From positions 1,116,001 through 1,180,000 of the forward strand of contig BSYQ01000016.1 in the NCBI GenBank assembly GCA_030272585.1: a DNA stretch of 64,000 nucleotides, given 5' to 3'. The notes under the pieces were generated by a model. That model was given only the letters and a program-made list of their open reading frames with translations, searched no databases and was not told where the DNA came from. This stretch comes from Bryopsis sp. KO-2023. Its lineage: Eukaryota; Chlorophyta; Ulvophyceae; Bryopsidales; Bryopsidaceae. Shown one piece after another: positions 1 through 9,195 of this stretch. How positions within the stretch are numbered: position 1 is the first letter of the stretch; each line of letters opens with the position of its first letter. The translations under genes were made by a program, and so were the position numbers.

Positions 1-630
1 CTTAACTGTCTGCAGTTCGGAAAACAAGTCTTGCATCTGCTTAGTCTGTACAGTCTGATGAGATTGCTGGAACAGCCCCTGTTCCTGTTGCATCTGATCT
101 TTCAGATATGCAATACTCTGTGCATGAGATTTTCCTGTTTCCAGGATTTCTTCTCTCAACTGTGCATAATGTGTACTCAGTTGCTCTTGCACATCAGTCA
201 CAAATGACTGCTTCATTGACTGTAGATGGTCTGTAAGCTGTGCTAGCTTTTCTGTCGTCGACTCGACATTCTGTCGCAGAACGACCTGGAGGTCGTTGAC
301 TTCAGTTTCGACCCTTTGCTGACTTTCTTGAGTTCGATGAACGAACTCACGGAGACCTTGCATATTTTGCTCCGTCTTTTGGTCGACAGCCACTATGGCT
401 TTTTCCATGTCTGTATGAACAGTTTGGAAGGAACTTTTCAAGTCCGTTGCTACTGTTTCGCGCCAGACTGCAAGCTGAGCTTGCAGGTGACCTCCTCCTT
501 CAGAACCAGACTCCGTCCGGTTTATCTGAATGTTCTGCGTGTTGTGAACAACCTGCATAGCAGACTCGTCCATAGTGGAGTCTTCAAAAGCCACCATCTG
601 GCTTCCTGATCCACTTGGTATTAACGCCAT
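1..630 (-). CDS. Gag protein, N-terminal part of a further gagA copy (cut by window edge)
   Basis: Start codon at 628-630 on the minus strand. The sequence appears identical to the first 630 bp of the complete gagA copy at 1970-4243. It covers the N-terminal glutamine-rich, coiled-coil-like half of a retrotransposon Gag; the capsid and zinc-knuckle parts lie to the left of the window. It shows that at least one more gag unit is present in the tandem array. Confidence 0.7.
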   Translation of the reverse strand, partial: MALIPSGSGSQMVAFEDSTMDESAMQVVHNTQNIQINRTESGSEGGGHLQAQLAVWRETVATDLKSSFQTVHTDMEKAIVAVDQKTEQNMQGLREFVHRTQESQQRVETEVNDLQVVLRQNVESTTEKLAQLTDHLQSMKQSFVTDVQEQLSTHYAQLREEILETGKSHAQSIAYLKDQMQQEQGLFQQSHQTVQTKQMQDLFSELQTVK

Positions 631-1045
631 ACTGTGTGCCTCTGACTTTCAGTTGACTTTCCGACAGTTACTGTCAACAGTAGACTGTTGACTTTTCCCT
701 CACTGCCTTTACGTCCAAACGTTTAACGACAAACTCCCAGCGACTAAGCTACCAGTTTTGTGGCCTCCCCGCCACACAACGACAGTTACAGGATAACCTT
801 TTTCCTGTCGTCTGTTTCTGGGTACCACACAAACTGCTGTCGGACACCCTCTTTTTCGTGCGAACCTTTTCGCGGGTGTGTTTGTTTTTCCGACAGAACT
901 AGTAAAAGTCCCCTCACTGTATAACTAGCGACCAGGCGTATAACCGTCCGCCGATATACCTTGCACGTCAGTGGCTTAGTGCACTAACGCTTCCTGAGTT
1001 GACTTTCTCCGCCAGAGTTCGAGTCCGAGCTCCGAAACCAAAAAA
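631..1045 (-). other. Leader and primer binding site of the leftmost gag unit
   Basis: Untranslated leader between LTR and gag start. Next to the LTR (1028-1040) the minus strand reads TGGTTTCGGAGCT, the primer binding site; it starts five bases inside the LTR end. No convincing coding sequence is present. Confidence 0.6.
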
Positions 1046-1566
1046 TGTTACGCGAGGCGCTCCGTACGCCGACGCACTTCCGTGTAAAGAGTGAGAGAGG
1101 GTGGCGGCTGAGTTCCACAGGGTCACACAAAATCGAATCGAGTCGCACACGGGGTCCACAGTTGCACTCACAGAATTACTGACAAGCAAGGTTACATCAA
1201 GCGTCCCATTCTTTTAACTCCCGTTCGACTTTCCCGAGGGTGACTAACCACCCGTAACACTCCCACTACCCTGACTCACAGCCGCCAGTTCTACTCCTGA
1301 CTCACTCACACACTCACACACAAGCCCAGACTAAAGCACGTTCCCACTCAGATTCAAACCCGAGACCTCCGCCTCGCGAGTCTCACTTTAGTTGATCGAA
1401 CCACTGTCTTGACCAGGTGCTCTTGCGGTGGTTTCCTCGCTGTAGTTCAGTAGTATCTCCTCAGGGGAATGCTGTCATCTACCGGGGATGCATCTGACGC
1501 TTCACAGACGTCAGATGCATGACGCCTTTGACGTCTGACGTCCCTGGACGTCAGCAGCTGGTATCA
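1046..1566 (-). repeat. LTR1, left copy (521 bp)
   Basis: On the minus strand the LTR starts TGATACCAGC (1566) and ends CGTAACA (1046), i.e. TG...CA. It appears identical to the copy at 4659-5179. The outer end (1488-1520) holds a 12-bp perfect inverted repeat (arms 1488-1499 and 1509-1520) and a cluster of TGACG/TGACGTC motifs typical of bZIP binding sites, plausible U3 enhancer elements. It is bordered on the left by the primer-binding leader of the next gag unit and not by genomic DNA. Confidence 0.8.
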
Positions 1567-1973
1567 TCCATGCTAATATAGTTAGCAGTGGATCCTGTAT
1601 CAATGTATGCTGTAGCTTTCTTTGCACCAATAAATCCTGCCAGTTCATATCCTCTATATGCTGCTGTAGCCTGAGCTACTGCAGTCTGAACTGGTTCCTT
1701 TCCCTCAACATTTCTTTCCACTCTAGTGGGTAAACTCACAGTGGCCTCTGTTTGTTTATCCACTCTCTTTTGAGACTGCTTTTTCTTTTGAATTAACACT
1801 CCTGGAGTGACCCCATCCAGTGTGTTTGCTTCCTGTTCTGTTGCAATAGGGGCTGCAACCACAGGTGTCTCTTGAACACCATCATTTAGTGAGGCTGGTG
1901 TTTTTGTAGTGGGTTCTTTAATTTCAATATCATCTGGAGGCTTAGCTGACCCAACACTAGCCTCCTCTTTTAG
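1551..1973 (-). pseudogene. Protease domain fragment (-1 frame), truncated at the LTR
   Basis: Reached from gagA by a -1 frameshift. About 140 codons: an acidic, low-complexity linker, then the retropepsin active-site motif DTGS in the context AYIDTGSTANYIS. Only a few residues follow before the frame crosses into LTR1 and stops at TGA (1551-1553). The flap, the second hydrophobic strand with ILG and the whole of pol are missing, so this cannot make a working protease. The gagB unit has the same truncation point, so the deletion predates the divergence of the two units or was spread by recombination. Confidence 0.75.
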
Positions 1974-4243
1974 TTTCCCTTCTTCAGGGCTTTCTGAGCT
2001 TGGGACAGTTTGGGACACTGTCTCACCCCATGCTCTGTGCTTCCACATAGAAAACACTTAAAGGATCCTCCCCTTGAGGGTCTAGATCCCATCTGACCTC
2101 TCTGTTGCACAGCTTTAACTGAGTTTGCTGCAAGAGGTAGTTGTGGTGTTGCAGCAGCTATCACTGCCGACATCTGTGTATTCCTTTGTCCAAATCTTCC
2201 CCTCCCTCTACCTCTGCCTCTAAAGCTGCTAGTAGTGCCACCTCTACTGCCTATAGTTGCAGAGAGTCTTTGAACTGTGAGGATGGCCTTATCCAGATCC
2301 CCATCACACAGGGTCATAACCTGTGCTTGCATATTTCTATCTGAGAGCCCATCCACAAAGGCTGCATATCTTTCTTCTTGAGGTAGGTTGGGGAGTCTAA
2401 ACATCAGCTTTCTGAAGAGCCTGATGTAGCCTAAGGCAGTTCCAGTCTGCCTTAGAGTTCTTAACTGTTTTCTGGCAGTCTCTATTAGGGAGACTGGCTC
2501 AAAAACATTCCTTAGTTCTTGAGTGAACTCTTGCCAGCTAGCATACTCTGCTTTTTCCTGATTCATGATCTGTATATCCATCAGGTTTAACCAGCTAAGT
2601 GCATCTCCCTGGAGATGTGACTGAAAACAGGATAACCAGTCTCTCTCTAAGATGTGTTGATTCTGCAACCATCTCTTCATTCCTAGTATCCATTCTGTTG
2701 CAGACATCCTTTCATCTCCTGTGAATTTCTCTGGGGGAGTGAGCTTAATCTGTTTGCTGTAAGGTCTATCAGGACCTTGTCCTGAACCTCCTGATGTGCC
2801 ACTAGGATCTCTATCAGGTGGTCCTCCTCCTGGGGGTCCTCCATCACCACCTCCACCACCACCTCCACCATTTCCTGGCCCTGGAAATCCAGATCCAGAT
2901 GCTCGAGGCATGTTTGGCCTGTCTGGTCCATTTGGGCCATTTGATCCATTTGGATCCCCTGGATTTCCTCCAGGTGCACCACCACTAGGTGCTCTTTGAC
3001 TTGTTAATTGCTCAAAGGGGTTTGGTGGTCTAATTCCCATGCCTGATGGTGCTGGGGTAGTGCCCACTGTAAATGTAGCTGGTGGAACTACAGTGGCTGG
3101 TAACATGGACAATGTGGGTATTGATGATCCCATTGGAAGTGATTGTCCTGTGGTTAGGTCTATAAGACCCAAAGAAGAAGGTCCTGGGGGTAATGGAACT
3201 GCTGGAGTGGGTGGTAGTAACCCCACAGTTGCAGGTGCTCCATTAGTAACTGGTGGTAGCACCAGCTCTGCTGCTGAAGTAGGTTGAATTTCCTGTTCTT
3301 CTTGTCCCTCTGTACTCAGTCCTTCTGTGACTGTTTGCATCATATACACTGGGACTTCCAGTGGTTGTGTAGGCACAACTGATGCCTGTACATACTCCTT
3401 CAGCATTCTATCCATTGTGTGCTTAAGAGATAGCTCTTCTTTCTGTCTAGCTTCTCTTTCTCTTTCCACTAGTACAAGGGCTGTTTGTTCCTCTTTTTGG
3501 ACTTGTCCTTTCACTGCTTGCAATTCAGAATACAAATCTTGCATTTGTTTCTGATAAGTTTGCTGGAACATTCCTTGTTCCTTATGCATTTGTTCTTCCT
3601 TCTGCACTTGTCCCTTAACTGTCTGCAGTTCGGAAAACAAGTCTTGCATCTGCTTAGTCTGTACAGTCTGATGAGATTGCTGGAACAGCCCCTGTTCCTG
3701 TTGCATCTGATCTTTCAGATATGCAATACTCTGTGCATGAGATTTTCCTGTTTCCAGGATTTCTTCTCTCAACTGTGCATAATGTGTACTCAGTTGCTCT
3801 TGCACATCAGTCACAAATGACTGCTTCATTGACTGTAGATGGTCTGTAAGCTGTGCTAGCTTTTCTGTCGTCGACTCGACATTCTGTCGCAGAACGACCT
3901 GGAGGTCGTTGACTTCAGTTTCGACCCTTTGCTGACTTTCTTGAGTTCGATGAACGAACTCACGGAGACCTTGCATATTTTGCTCCGTCTTTTGGTCGAC
4001 AGCCACTATGGCTTTTTCCATGTCTGTATGAACAGTTTGGAAGGAACTTTTCAAGTCCGTTGCTACTGTTTCGCGCCAGACTGCAAGCTGAGCTTGCAGG
4101 TGACCTCCTCCTTCAGAACCAGACTCCGTCCGGTTTATCTGAATGTTCTGCGTGTTGTGAACAACCTGCATAGCAGACTCGTCCATAGTGGAGTCTTCAA
4201 AAGCCACCATCTGGCTTCCTGATCCACTTGGTATTAACGCCAT
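1970..4243 (-). CDS. Retrotransposon Gag polyprotein (gagA, 757 aa)
   Basis: ATG at 4241-4243. Residues about 1-270 are glutamine-rich and heptad-like (coiled coil), with two related QKQMQDLYSEL-type repeats. Residues about 300-490 are proline/glycine-rich, including a polyglycine run. Residues about 500-690 form a Ty3-type Gag capsid domain (from TPPEKFTGDERM through WLNLM to FVDGLSD). An RGRGRGRGR basic stretch follows, then a classical CCHC zinc knuckle (CFLCGSTEHGVRQC) near the C-terminus, for RNA packaging. The gene ends at TAA directly after a GGGAAAC slippery site. No pol follows, so particles would depend on an autonomous partner. The capsid half is nearly identical to gagB, but the N-terminal half differs. 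Confidence 0.9.
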   Translation of the reverse strand: MALIPSGSGSQMVAFEDSTMDESAMQVVHNTQNIQINRTESGSEGGGHLQAQLAVWRETVATDLKSSFQTVHTDMEKAIVAVDQKTEQNMQGLREFVHRTQESQQRVETEVNDLQVVLRQNVESTTEKLAQLTDHLQSMKQSFVTDVQEQLSTHYAQLREEILETGKSHAQSIAYLKDQMQQEQGLFQQSHQTVQTKQMQDLFSELQTVKGQVQKEEQMHKEQGMFQQTYQKQMQDLYSELQAVKGQVQKEEQTALVLVEREREARQKEELSLKHTMDRMLKEYVQASVVPTQPLEVPVYMMQTVTEGLSTEGQEEQEIQPTSAAELVLPPVTNGAPATVGLLPPTPAVPLPPGPSSLGLIDLTTGQSLPMGSSIPTLSMLPATVVPPATFTVGTTPAPSGMGIRPPNPFEQLTSQRAPSGGAPGGNPGDPNGSNGPNGPDRPNMPRASGSGFPGPGNGGGGGGGGDGGPPGGGPPDRDPSGTSGGSGQGPDRPYSKQIKLTPPEKFTGDERMSATEWILGMKRWLQNQHILERDWLSCFQSHLQGDALSWLNLMDIQIMNQEKAEYASWQEFTQELRNVFEPVSLIETARKQLRTLRQTGTALGYIRLFRKLMFRLPNLPQEERYAAFVDGLSDRNMQAQVMTLCDGDLDKAILTVQRLSATIGSRGGTTSSFRGRGRGRGRFGQRNTQMSAVIAAATPQLPLAANSVKAVQQRGQMGSRPSRGGSFKCFLCGSTEHGVRQCPKLSQAQKALKKGN
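1973..1979 (-). promoter_or_regulatory. Programmed -1 ribosomal frameshift heptamer GGGAAAC
   Basis: In the gagA frame the last codons read AAG GGA AAC TAA, giving the canonical X XXY YYZ heptamer G GGA AAC immediately before the stop. Slipping back one base continues as CTA AAA GAG, which is the frame of the protease fragment. The stop directly after the heptamer and the open -1 frame support a functional site; I did not test for a downstream pseudoknot. Confidence 0.65.
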
Positions 4244-4658
4244 ACTGTGTGCCTCTGACTTTCAGTTGACTTTCCGACAGTTACTGTCAACAGTAGACTG
4301 TTGACTTTTCCCTCACTGCCTTTACGTCCAAACGTTTAACGACAAACTCCCAGCGACTAAGCTACCAGTTTTGTGGCCTCCCCGCCACACAACGACAGTT
4401 ACAGGATAACCTTTTTCCTGTCGTCTGTTTCTGGGTACCACACAAACTGCTGTCGGACACCCTCTTTTTCGTGCGAACCTTTTCGCGGGTGTGTTTGTTT
4501 TTCCGACAGAACTAGTAAAAGTCCCCTCACTGTATAACTAGCGACCAGGCGTATAACCGTCCGCCGATATACCTTGCACGTCAGTGGCTTAGTGCACTAA
4601 CGCTTCCTGAGTTGACTTTCTCCGCCAGAGTTCGAGTCCGAGCTCCGAAACCAAAAAA
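4244..4658 (-). other. Leader and primer binding site of the gagA unit
   Basis: Untranslated leader between LTR1 (4659-5179) and the gagA start. The primer binding site (minus strand TGGTTTCGGAGCT) lies at 4641-4653. The stretch appears identical to 631-1045. Confidence 0.65.
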
Positions 4659-5179
4659 TGTTACGCGAGGCGCTCCGTACGCCGACGCACTTCCGTGTAA
4701 AGAGTGAGAGAGGGTGGCGGCTGAGTTCCACAGGGTCACACAAAATCGAATCGAGTCGCACACGGGGTCCACAGTTGCACTCACAGAATTACTGACAAGC
4801 AAGGTTACATCAAGCGTCCCATTCTTTTAACTCCCGTTCGACTTTCCCGAGGGTGACTAACCACCCGTAACACTCCCACTACCCTGACTCACAGCCGCCA
4901 GTTCTACTCCTGACTCACTCACACACTCACACACAAGCCCAGACTAAAGCACGTTCCCACTCAGATTCAAACCCGAGACCTCCGCCTCGCGAGTCTCACT
5001 TTAGTTGATCGAACCACTGTCTTGACCAGGTGCTCTTGCGGTGGTTTCCTCGCTGTAGTTCAGTAGTATCTCCTCAGGGGAATGCTGTCATCTACCGGGG
5101 ATGCATCTGACGCTTCACAGACGTCAGATGCATGACGCCTTTGACGTCTGACGTCCCTGGACGTCAGCAGCTGGTATCA
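4659..5179 (-). repeat. LTR1, middle copy (521 bp)
   Basis: Appears identical to 1046-1566, TG...CA on the minus strand. It serves both as the 5' LTR of the gagA unit and as the 3' LTR of the gagB unit, i.e. a single LTR shared by two neighbours. No polypurine tract precedes it on the gagB side: the protease frame abuts the LTR directly. Confidence 0.8.
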
Positions 5180-5586
5180 TCCATGCTAATATAGTTAGCA
5201 GTGGATCCTGTATCAATGTATGCTGTAGCTTTCTTTGCACCAATAAATCCTGCCAGTTCATATCCTCTATATGCTGCTGTAGCCTGAGCTACTGCAGTCT
5301 GAACTGGTTCCTTTCCCTCAACATTTCTTTCCACTCTAGTGGGTAAACTCACAGTGGCCTCTGTTTGTTTATCCACTCTCTTTTGAGACTGCTTTTTCTT
5401 TTGAATTAACACTCCTGGAGTGACCCCATCCAGTGTGTTTGCTTCCTGTTCTGTTGCAATAGGGGCTGCAACCACAGGTGTCTCTTGAACACCATCATTT
5501 AGTGAGGCTGGTGTTTTTGTAGTGGGTTCTTTCATTTCAATATCATCTGGAGGCTTAGCTGACCCAACACTAGCCTCCTCTTTTAG
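5164..5586 (-). pseudogene. Protease domain fragment of the gagB unit
   Basis: Same structure and same end point as 1551-1973: acidic linker, DTGS active-site motif, then readthrough into LTR1 and a TGA. It is nearly identical in sequence to the gagA-linked copy, with an Ile to Met change in the linker. Confidence 0.75.
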
Positions 5587-7829
5587 TTTCCCTTCTTCAG
5601 GGCTTTCTGAGCTTGGGACAGTTTGGGACACTGTCTTACCCCATGCTCTGTGCTTCCACATAGAAAACACTTGAAGGATCCTCCCCTTGAGGGCCTAGAT
5701 TTCATCTGACCTCTCTGCTGCACAGCCTTAACTGAATTTGCTGCAGGAGGCAGTTGTGATGTTGCAGCAGACATCATTGCTGACATCTGTGTATTTCTTT
5801 GTCCAAATCTTCCCCTCCCTCTACCTCTGCCTCTAAAACTGCTAGTAGTGCCACCTCTACTGCCTATAGTTGCAGAGAGTCTTTGGACTGTGAGGATGGC
5901 CTTATCCAGATCTCCATCACACAGGGTCATAACCTGTGCTTGCATATTTCTATCTGAGAGCCCATCCACAAAGGCTGCATATCTTTCTTCTTGAGGTAGG
6001 TTGGGGAGTCTAAACATCAGCTTTCTGAATAGTCTGATGTAGCCTAAGGCAGTTCCTGTCTGCCTTAGAGTTCTTAACTGCTTTCTGGCAGTCTCTATTA
6101 AGGAAACTGGCTCAAAAACATTCCTGAGCTCTTGAGTGAACTCTTGCCAGCTAGCATACTCTGCTTTTTCCTGATTCATGATCTGTATGTCCATTAGGTT
6201 CAACCAGCTAAGTGCATCTCCCTGGAGATGTGACTGAAAACAGGATAACCAGTCTCTCTCTAAGATGTGTTGATTCTGCAACCATCTCTTCATTCCTAGT
6301 ATCCATTCTGTTGCAGACATCCTTTCATCTCCTGTGAACTTCTCTGGGGGAGTGAGCTTAATCTGTTTGCTGTAAGGTCTATCAGGACCTTGTCCTGAAC
6401 CTCCTGATGTGCCACTAGGATCTCTATCAGGTGGTCCTCCTCCTGGGGGACCTCCTCCATCACCTCCACCACCATCACCACCATTCCCTGGCCCTGGATG
6501 TCCAGAACCAGATGCTCTAGGCATGCCTGGTCTGTCTGGGCCATTTGGTCCATTTGATCCATTTGGATCCCCTGGATTTCCTCCAGGTGCACCACCACTG
6601 GATGCTCTTTGACTTGTTAACTGTTCAAAGGGATTTGGTGGTCTAATTCCCATTCCTGATGGTGCTGGGGTAGTACCTACAGTAAAGGTAGCTGGAGGTG
6701 CTATAGTTACTGCTGGTGGTTGCAGTATAGGGGGTGGTAAACCCATGGACAGTTGTTGTCCTGAAGTGAGGTCTATTAGACCTAAAGAAGAGGGTCCTGG
6801 AGGTACTGCTCCAGTACTTGTGGCAGGTATAACTTGCTGTACTGGTGGCTGACCAGATGTTGGGATATCCTGAGTTTGTCCCTCAGTTTCTCCTTCCTCT
6901 GTATTCTGTACTGTTTGTGTTGCTTGCATCATATGCACTTGCATCACTTGTGGAGGAATAGGTGTTCTCAGGATTCCATCTTTCATCCAGCCATCAACTG
7001 CTTTCTGATATTCTGGATCAGTTAAAGCCCATCTAGTCTCTTCTAGATCTGCTTTCTGTCCTTCAGCATTGTTATACTTGTCCTCAATAGCTGTGGTGGT
7101 TTCATCCACTGCTGTAGCTACCATTTTCTGAATGACTGCAGGATAGGAGTCCAATTCTCCTTGCAGTATGCTAGTCATTGTGTTTGTCATACTCTCCCTC
7201 TCTTCCATCAGCTGTTTTTGCATTCTTTGCATGTGCTGAGACACTTCATATAATTGGGCATTAATATCTTCCTGTTGTTTCTTTTGAACCAACATCAGTT
7301 GCTCCTGAAGAGCTAACTGCTTCTTCTGGAATAGTTCCAGCTCTGTTTGGTTCTTATTTTTCCACTGAGCCATGCCCACAGCATGATCTTTTCCTGTACT
7401 TCTCAACTGTTCACCAAGGTCCTTCAGTTGAGTGTTTGTATTTGCAGTGAGGCTTTGATAAAAGTCCTTTGCATGTAGCTCCTGAGTCTGCTGTAGTTTT
7501 CGACTCTGTTCTTCCAAACTGTGCACTAAAGCTGACTGCAACTCTTCCTTGAGAGTTGACTGATGTAGCTCTGCTTGCTCTCTGTGTGTATAGAGTTCAA
7601 CCTGGACTTGTTGAACCTGATTCTGCATGGAGGTCAATGATTGCTGGAGATGGTTGGTTACTGTTCCACCCCAGACCTCAATCTGTCTTTGCATTTCAGT
7701 GTGATCAGAACCATTTATCTGTATATTCTGAATTTGCTGGTGCACCATTGGTTGCACTTCTGACCCTTCCATGACTTCGTCGCTTATCGCGACCATGTCG
7801 CTTTCTGTAACGACCGGAACCAGAGCCAT
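5583..7829 (-). CDS. Retrotransposon Gag polyprotein (gagB, 748 aa)
   Basis: First ATG at 7827-7829 (the open frame extends 12 codons further upstream without an ATG). The N-terminal half is a long glutamine-rich coiled coil unlike that of gagA in sequence but similar in character. From the PPATFTVGTTPAPSG stretch onward it is nearly identical to gagA: proline/glycine linker, Ty3-type capsid domain, RG-rich basic patch and CCHC knuckle (CFLCGSTEHGVRQC). It ends with AAG GGA AAC TAA. The sharp switch between a diverged N-terminus and a shared C-terminus suggests modular exchange between element subfamilies. Confidence 0.88.
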   Translation of the reverse strand: MALVPVVTESDMVAISDEVMEGSEVQPMVHQQIQNIQINGSDHTEMQRQIEVWGGTVTNHLQQSLTSMQNQVQQVQVELYTHREQAELHQSTLKEELQSALVHSLEEQSRKLQQTQELHAKDFYQSLTANTNTQLKDLGEQLRSTGKDHAVGMAQWKNKNQTELELFQKKQLALQEQLMLVQKKQQEDINAQLYEVSQHMQRMQKQLMEERESMTNTMTSILQGELDSYPAVIQKMVATAVDETTTAIEDKYNNAEGQKADLEETRWALTDPEYQKAVDGWMKDGILRTPIPPQVMQVHMMQATQTVQNTEEGETEGQTQDIPTSGQPPVQQVIPATSTGAVPPGPSSLGLIDLTSGQQLSMGLPPPILQPPAVTIAPPATFTVGTTPAPSGMGIRPPNPFEQLTSQRASSGGAPGGNPGDPNGSNGPNGPDRPGMPRASGSGHPGPGNGGDGGGGDGGGPPGGGPPDRDPSGTSGGSGQGPDRPYSKQIKLTPPEKFTGDERMSATEWILGMKRWLQNQHILERDWLSCFQSHLQGDALSWLNLMDIQIMNQEKAEYASWQEFTQELRNVFEPVSLIETARKQLRTLRQTGTALGYIRLFRKLMFRLPNLPQEERYAAFVDGLSDRNMQAQVMTLCDGDLDKAILTVQRLSATIGSRGGTTSSFRGRGRGRGRFGQRNTQMSAMMSAATSQLPPAANSVKAVQQRGQMKSRPSRGGSFKCFLCGSTEHGVRQCPKLSQAQKALKKGN
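5586..5592 (-). promoter_or_regulatory. Programmed -1 frameshift heptamer GGGAAAC (gagB)
   Basis: Same arrangement as in gagA: the heptamer directly precedes the gag stop and the -1 frame opens into the protease fragment. Its presence in both units argues that it is functional and conserved. Confidence 0.65.
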
Positions 7830-8300
7830 TCTGGTCGCTTGACTTTCAGTTGACTTTCCAGGCAACGGTTACTGTCAACTGTAGACCGTTGACTTTCGCG
7901 CCACGACCTGTCCTTGCCGAACTGTGAACGGATAACCCACGTGCCCTTGCCGTGAGAGTTACTATACGTAATACTACTATACCCCTTCACGTCCGACTCT
8001 AACCCTTCGAACCTGAGTACTACAGTTCGCTGACAGCGACGCAGGTTACAGGGTAACCTTTTTCCCAAACGTCCTGTCACACGACTGAACGTTGGCACCC
8101 TCTTTTCTCTCTTTTTATGGGTGTGATTCTTTTCCAACGTTGCTACCACACGTTTTCCTTTTTTCCCGTTCACTGCGTTTGCCTTTTTTTCCGTTTTCCC
8201 ACGACCTTACGACTGGCGTTAAGCGCCTCGAACAAACCTGCTGGTCAAACCAGCGGAGAGCTCCAGTCCAGTCGGTTCCTTCGGGCTCCGAAACCAAAAA
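7830..8300 (-). other. Leader and primer binding site of the gagB unit
   Basis: Non-coding leader. The primer binding site at 8284-8296 reads TGGTTTCGGAGCC on the minus strand, next to LTR2. The leader differs in sequence from the gagA leader but shares the PBS core. Confidence 0.6.
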
Positions 8301-8804
8301 TGTTATCGCTCGGGAGGACTGACGTCCGCGAGCGACGTCTCCTATCTCGGAAAAGAGTGAGGCGGCGGCGGAACGGTCACACAAAATCGCACGGGTCACA
8401 GACTCGGGGTCACACCAACAGATCACTGAAAAGCAAGGTTACATCAAGCGTCCCATCATTTTAACTCCCAGTTGAGGGTGACTAACCACCCGTAACACTC
8501 CCACTACCCTGACTCACAGCCGCCAGTTCTACTCCTGACTCACTCACACTCTCACACACAGGCCCAGACCAAAGCACGTTTCCGCTCAGACTCGAACCCA
8601 AGACCTCAGTCTCGCAAGTCCTAATCTGGATGATCGAACCACTGTCTTGACTCTGTGCTCTTACGGTGGTTTCCTCGCTGTAGGTCAGTAGTACCTCCTT
8701 GGGAGGATGCTGTCATTCACCGGGGATGCATCTGACGCTTCACAGACGTCAGATGCATGACGCCTTTGACGTCTGACGTCCCTGGACGTCAGCAGCTGGT
8801 ATCA
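8301..8804 (-). repeat. LTR2, 5' LTR of the gagB unit (504 bp)
   Basis: On the minus strand it starts TGATACCAGC (8804) and ends CGATAACA (8301). The outer part (about 8470-8804) is close to LTR1, including the 12-bp inverted repeat and the TGACG motifs, while the inner 170 bp or so (R/U5 side) is mostly different. It marks a distinct LTR subfamily. Its outer edge abuts the Pol III repeat at 8805. Confidence 0.8.
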
Positions 8805-9195
8805 CGCTGTCCCCGTCGCACGATCCCCCGCTGGCGCTCTCCCACGTGCTGACCCGCACACGTTCACCCACCCACGTGCGCAAACATGCTCACCCAGACG
8901 CTCGCCCTCACTGGCGCACACTCAGCCATTCGTGGGAAGTCGAACCACGTCGCCAATCCTAACCCAAAAAAGGACAATCCCTCCAAATCAGCTCGATTTC
9001 AACGAACCCAAACCAAACCACCAAACCAAAAATTACATGCACAGAAGCCCACAACCAAAAGTATAACGTTTTAATGCATTGTTGATCCATTCTTAAAAAA
9101 CGATTCAATGAGAAAAGCACGAACCACCGAAAGAACAAATTCCTCGTGAGCCCGCAAAACGGCTACAAAAGCCCCCGCCGGCGACATCCAAACGT
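8805..9195 (+). repeat. 3' part of the unit spacer, leftmost repeat unit
   Basis: Equivalent to 25591-25981 of the first complete unit. Non-coding. It ends in the 5S promoter region. Confidence 0.9.
9164..9171 (+). promoter_or_regulatory. TATA-like element of 5S genes (TACAAAAG)
   Basis: Lies at -32 to -25 relative to the first 5S base, where plant 5S genes carry a TATA-like box. The same octamer is found at the same distance before the 5S copies although the bases around it vary between two spacer types (cccctaccggcgg and cccccgacgaggg). Confidence 0.5.

Larger units (their letters stand above)
1..8804 (-). mobile_element. Tandem array of gag-only LTR retroelements
   Basis: Read on the minus strand (right to left) the order is LTR2, gagB with protease fragment, LTR1, gagA with protease fragment, LTR1, and a further gagA copy running off the window. 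Positions 1-1566 repeat 3614-5179 with an offset of exactly 3613 bp. No reverse transcriptase, RNase H or integrase motif is seen in any frame. The right edge at 8804/8805 enters the Pol III repeat at the base equivalent to 25591, so the array was inserted into that repeat; the left edge and its target-site duplication lie outside the window. GagB is flanked by two different LTRs (LTR2 upstream, LTR1 downstream), so the array is a recombination product and not a series of simple insertions. Confidence 0.85.

Noticed and set aside
8092-8464. Overlapping frames in the gagB leader
   Set aside because: They sit in the leader, PBS and LTR on both strands and have no protein features.
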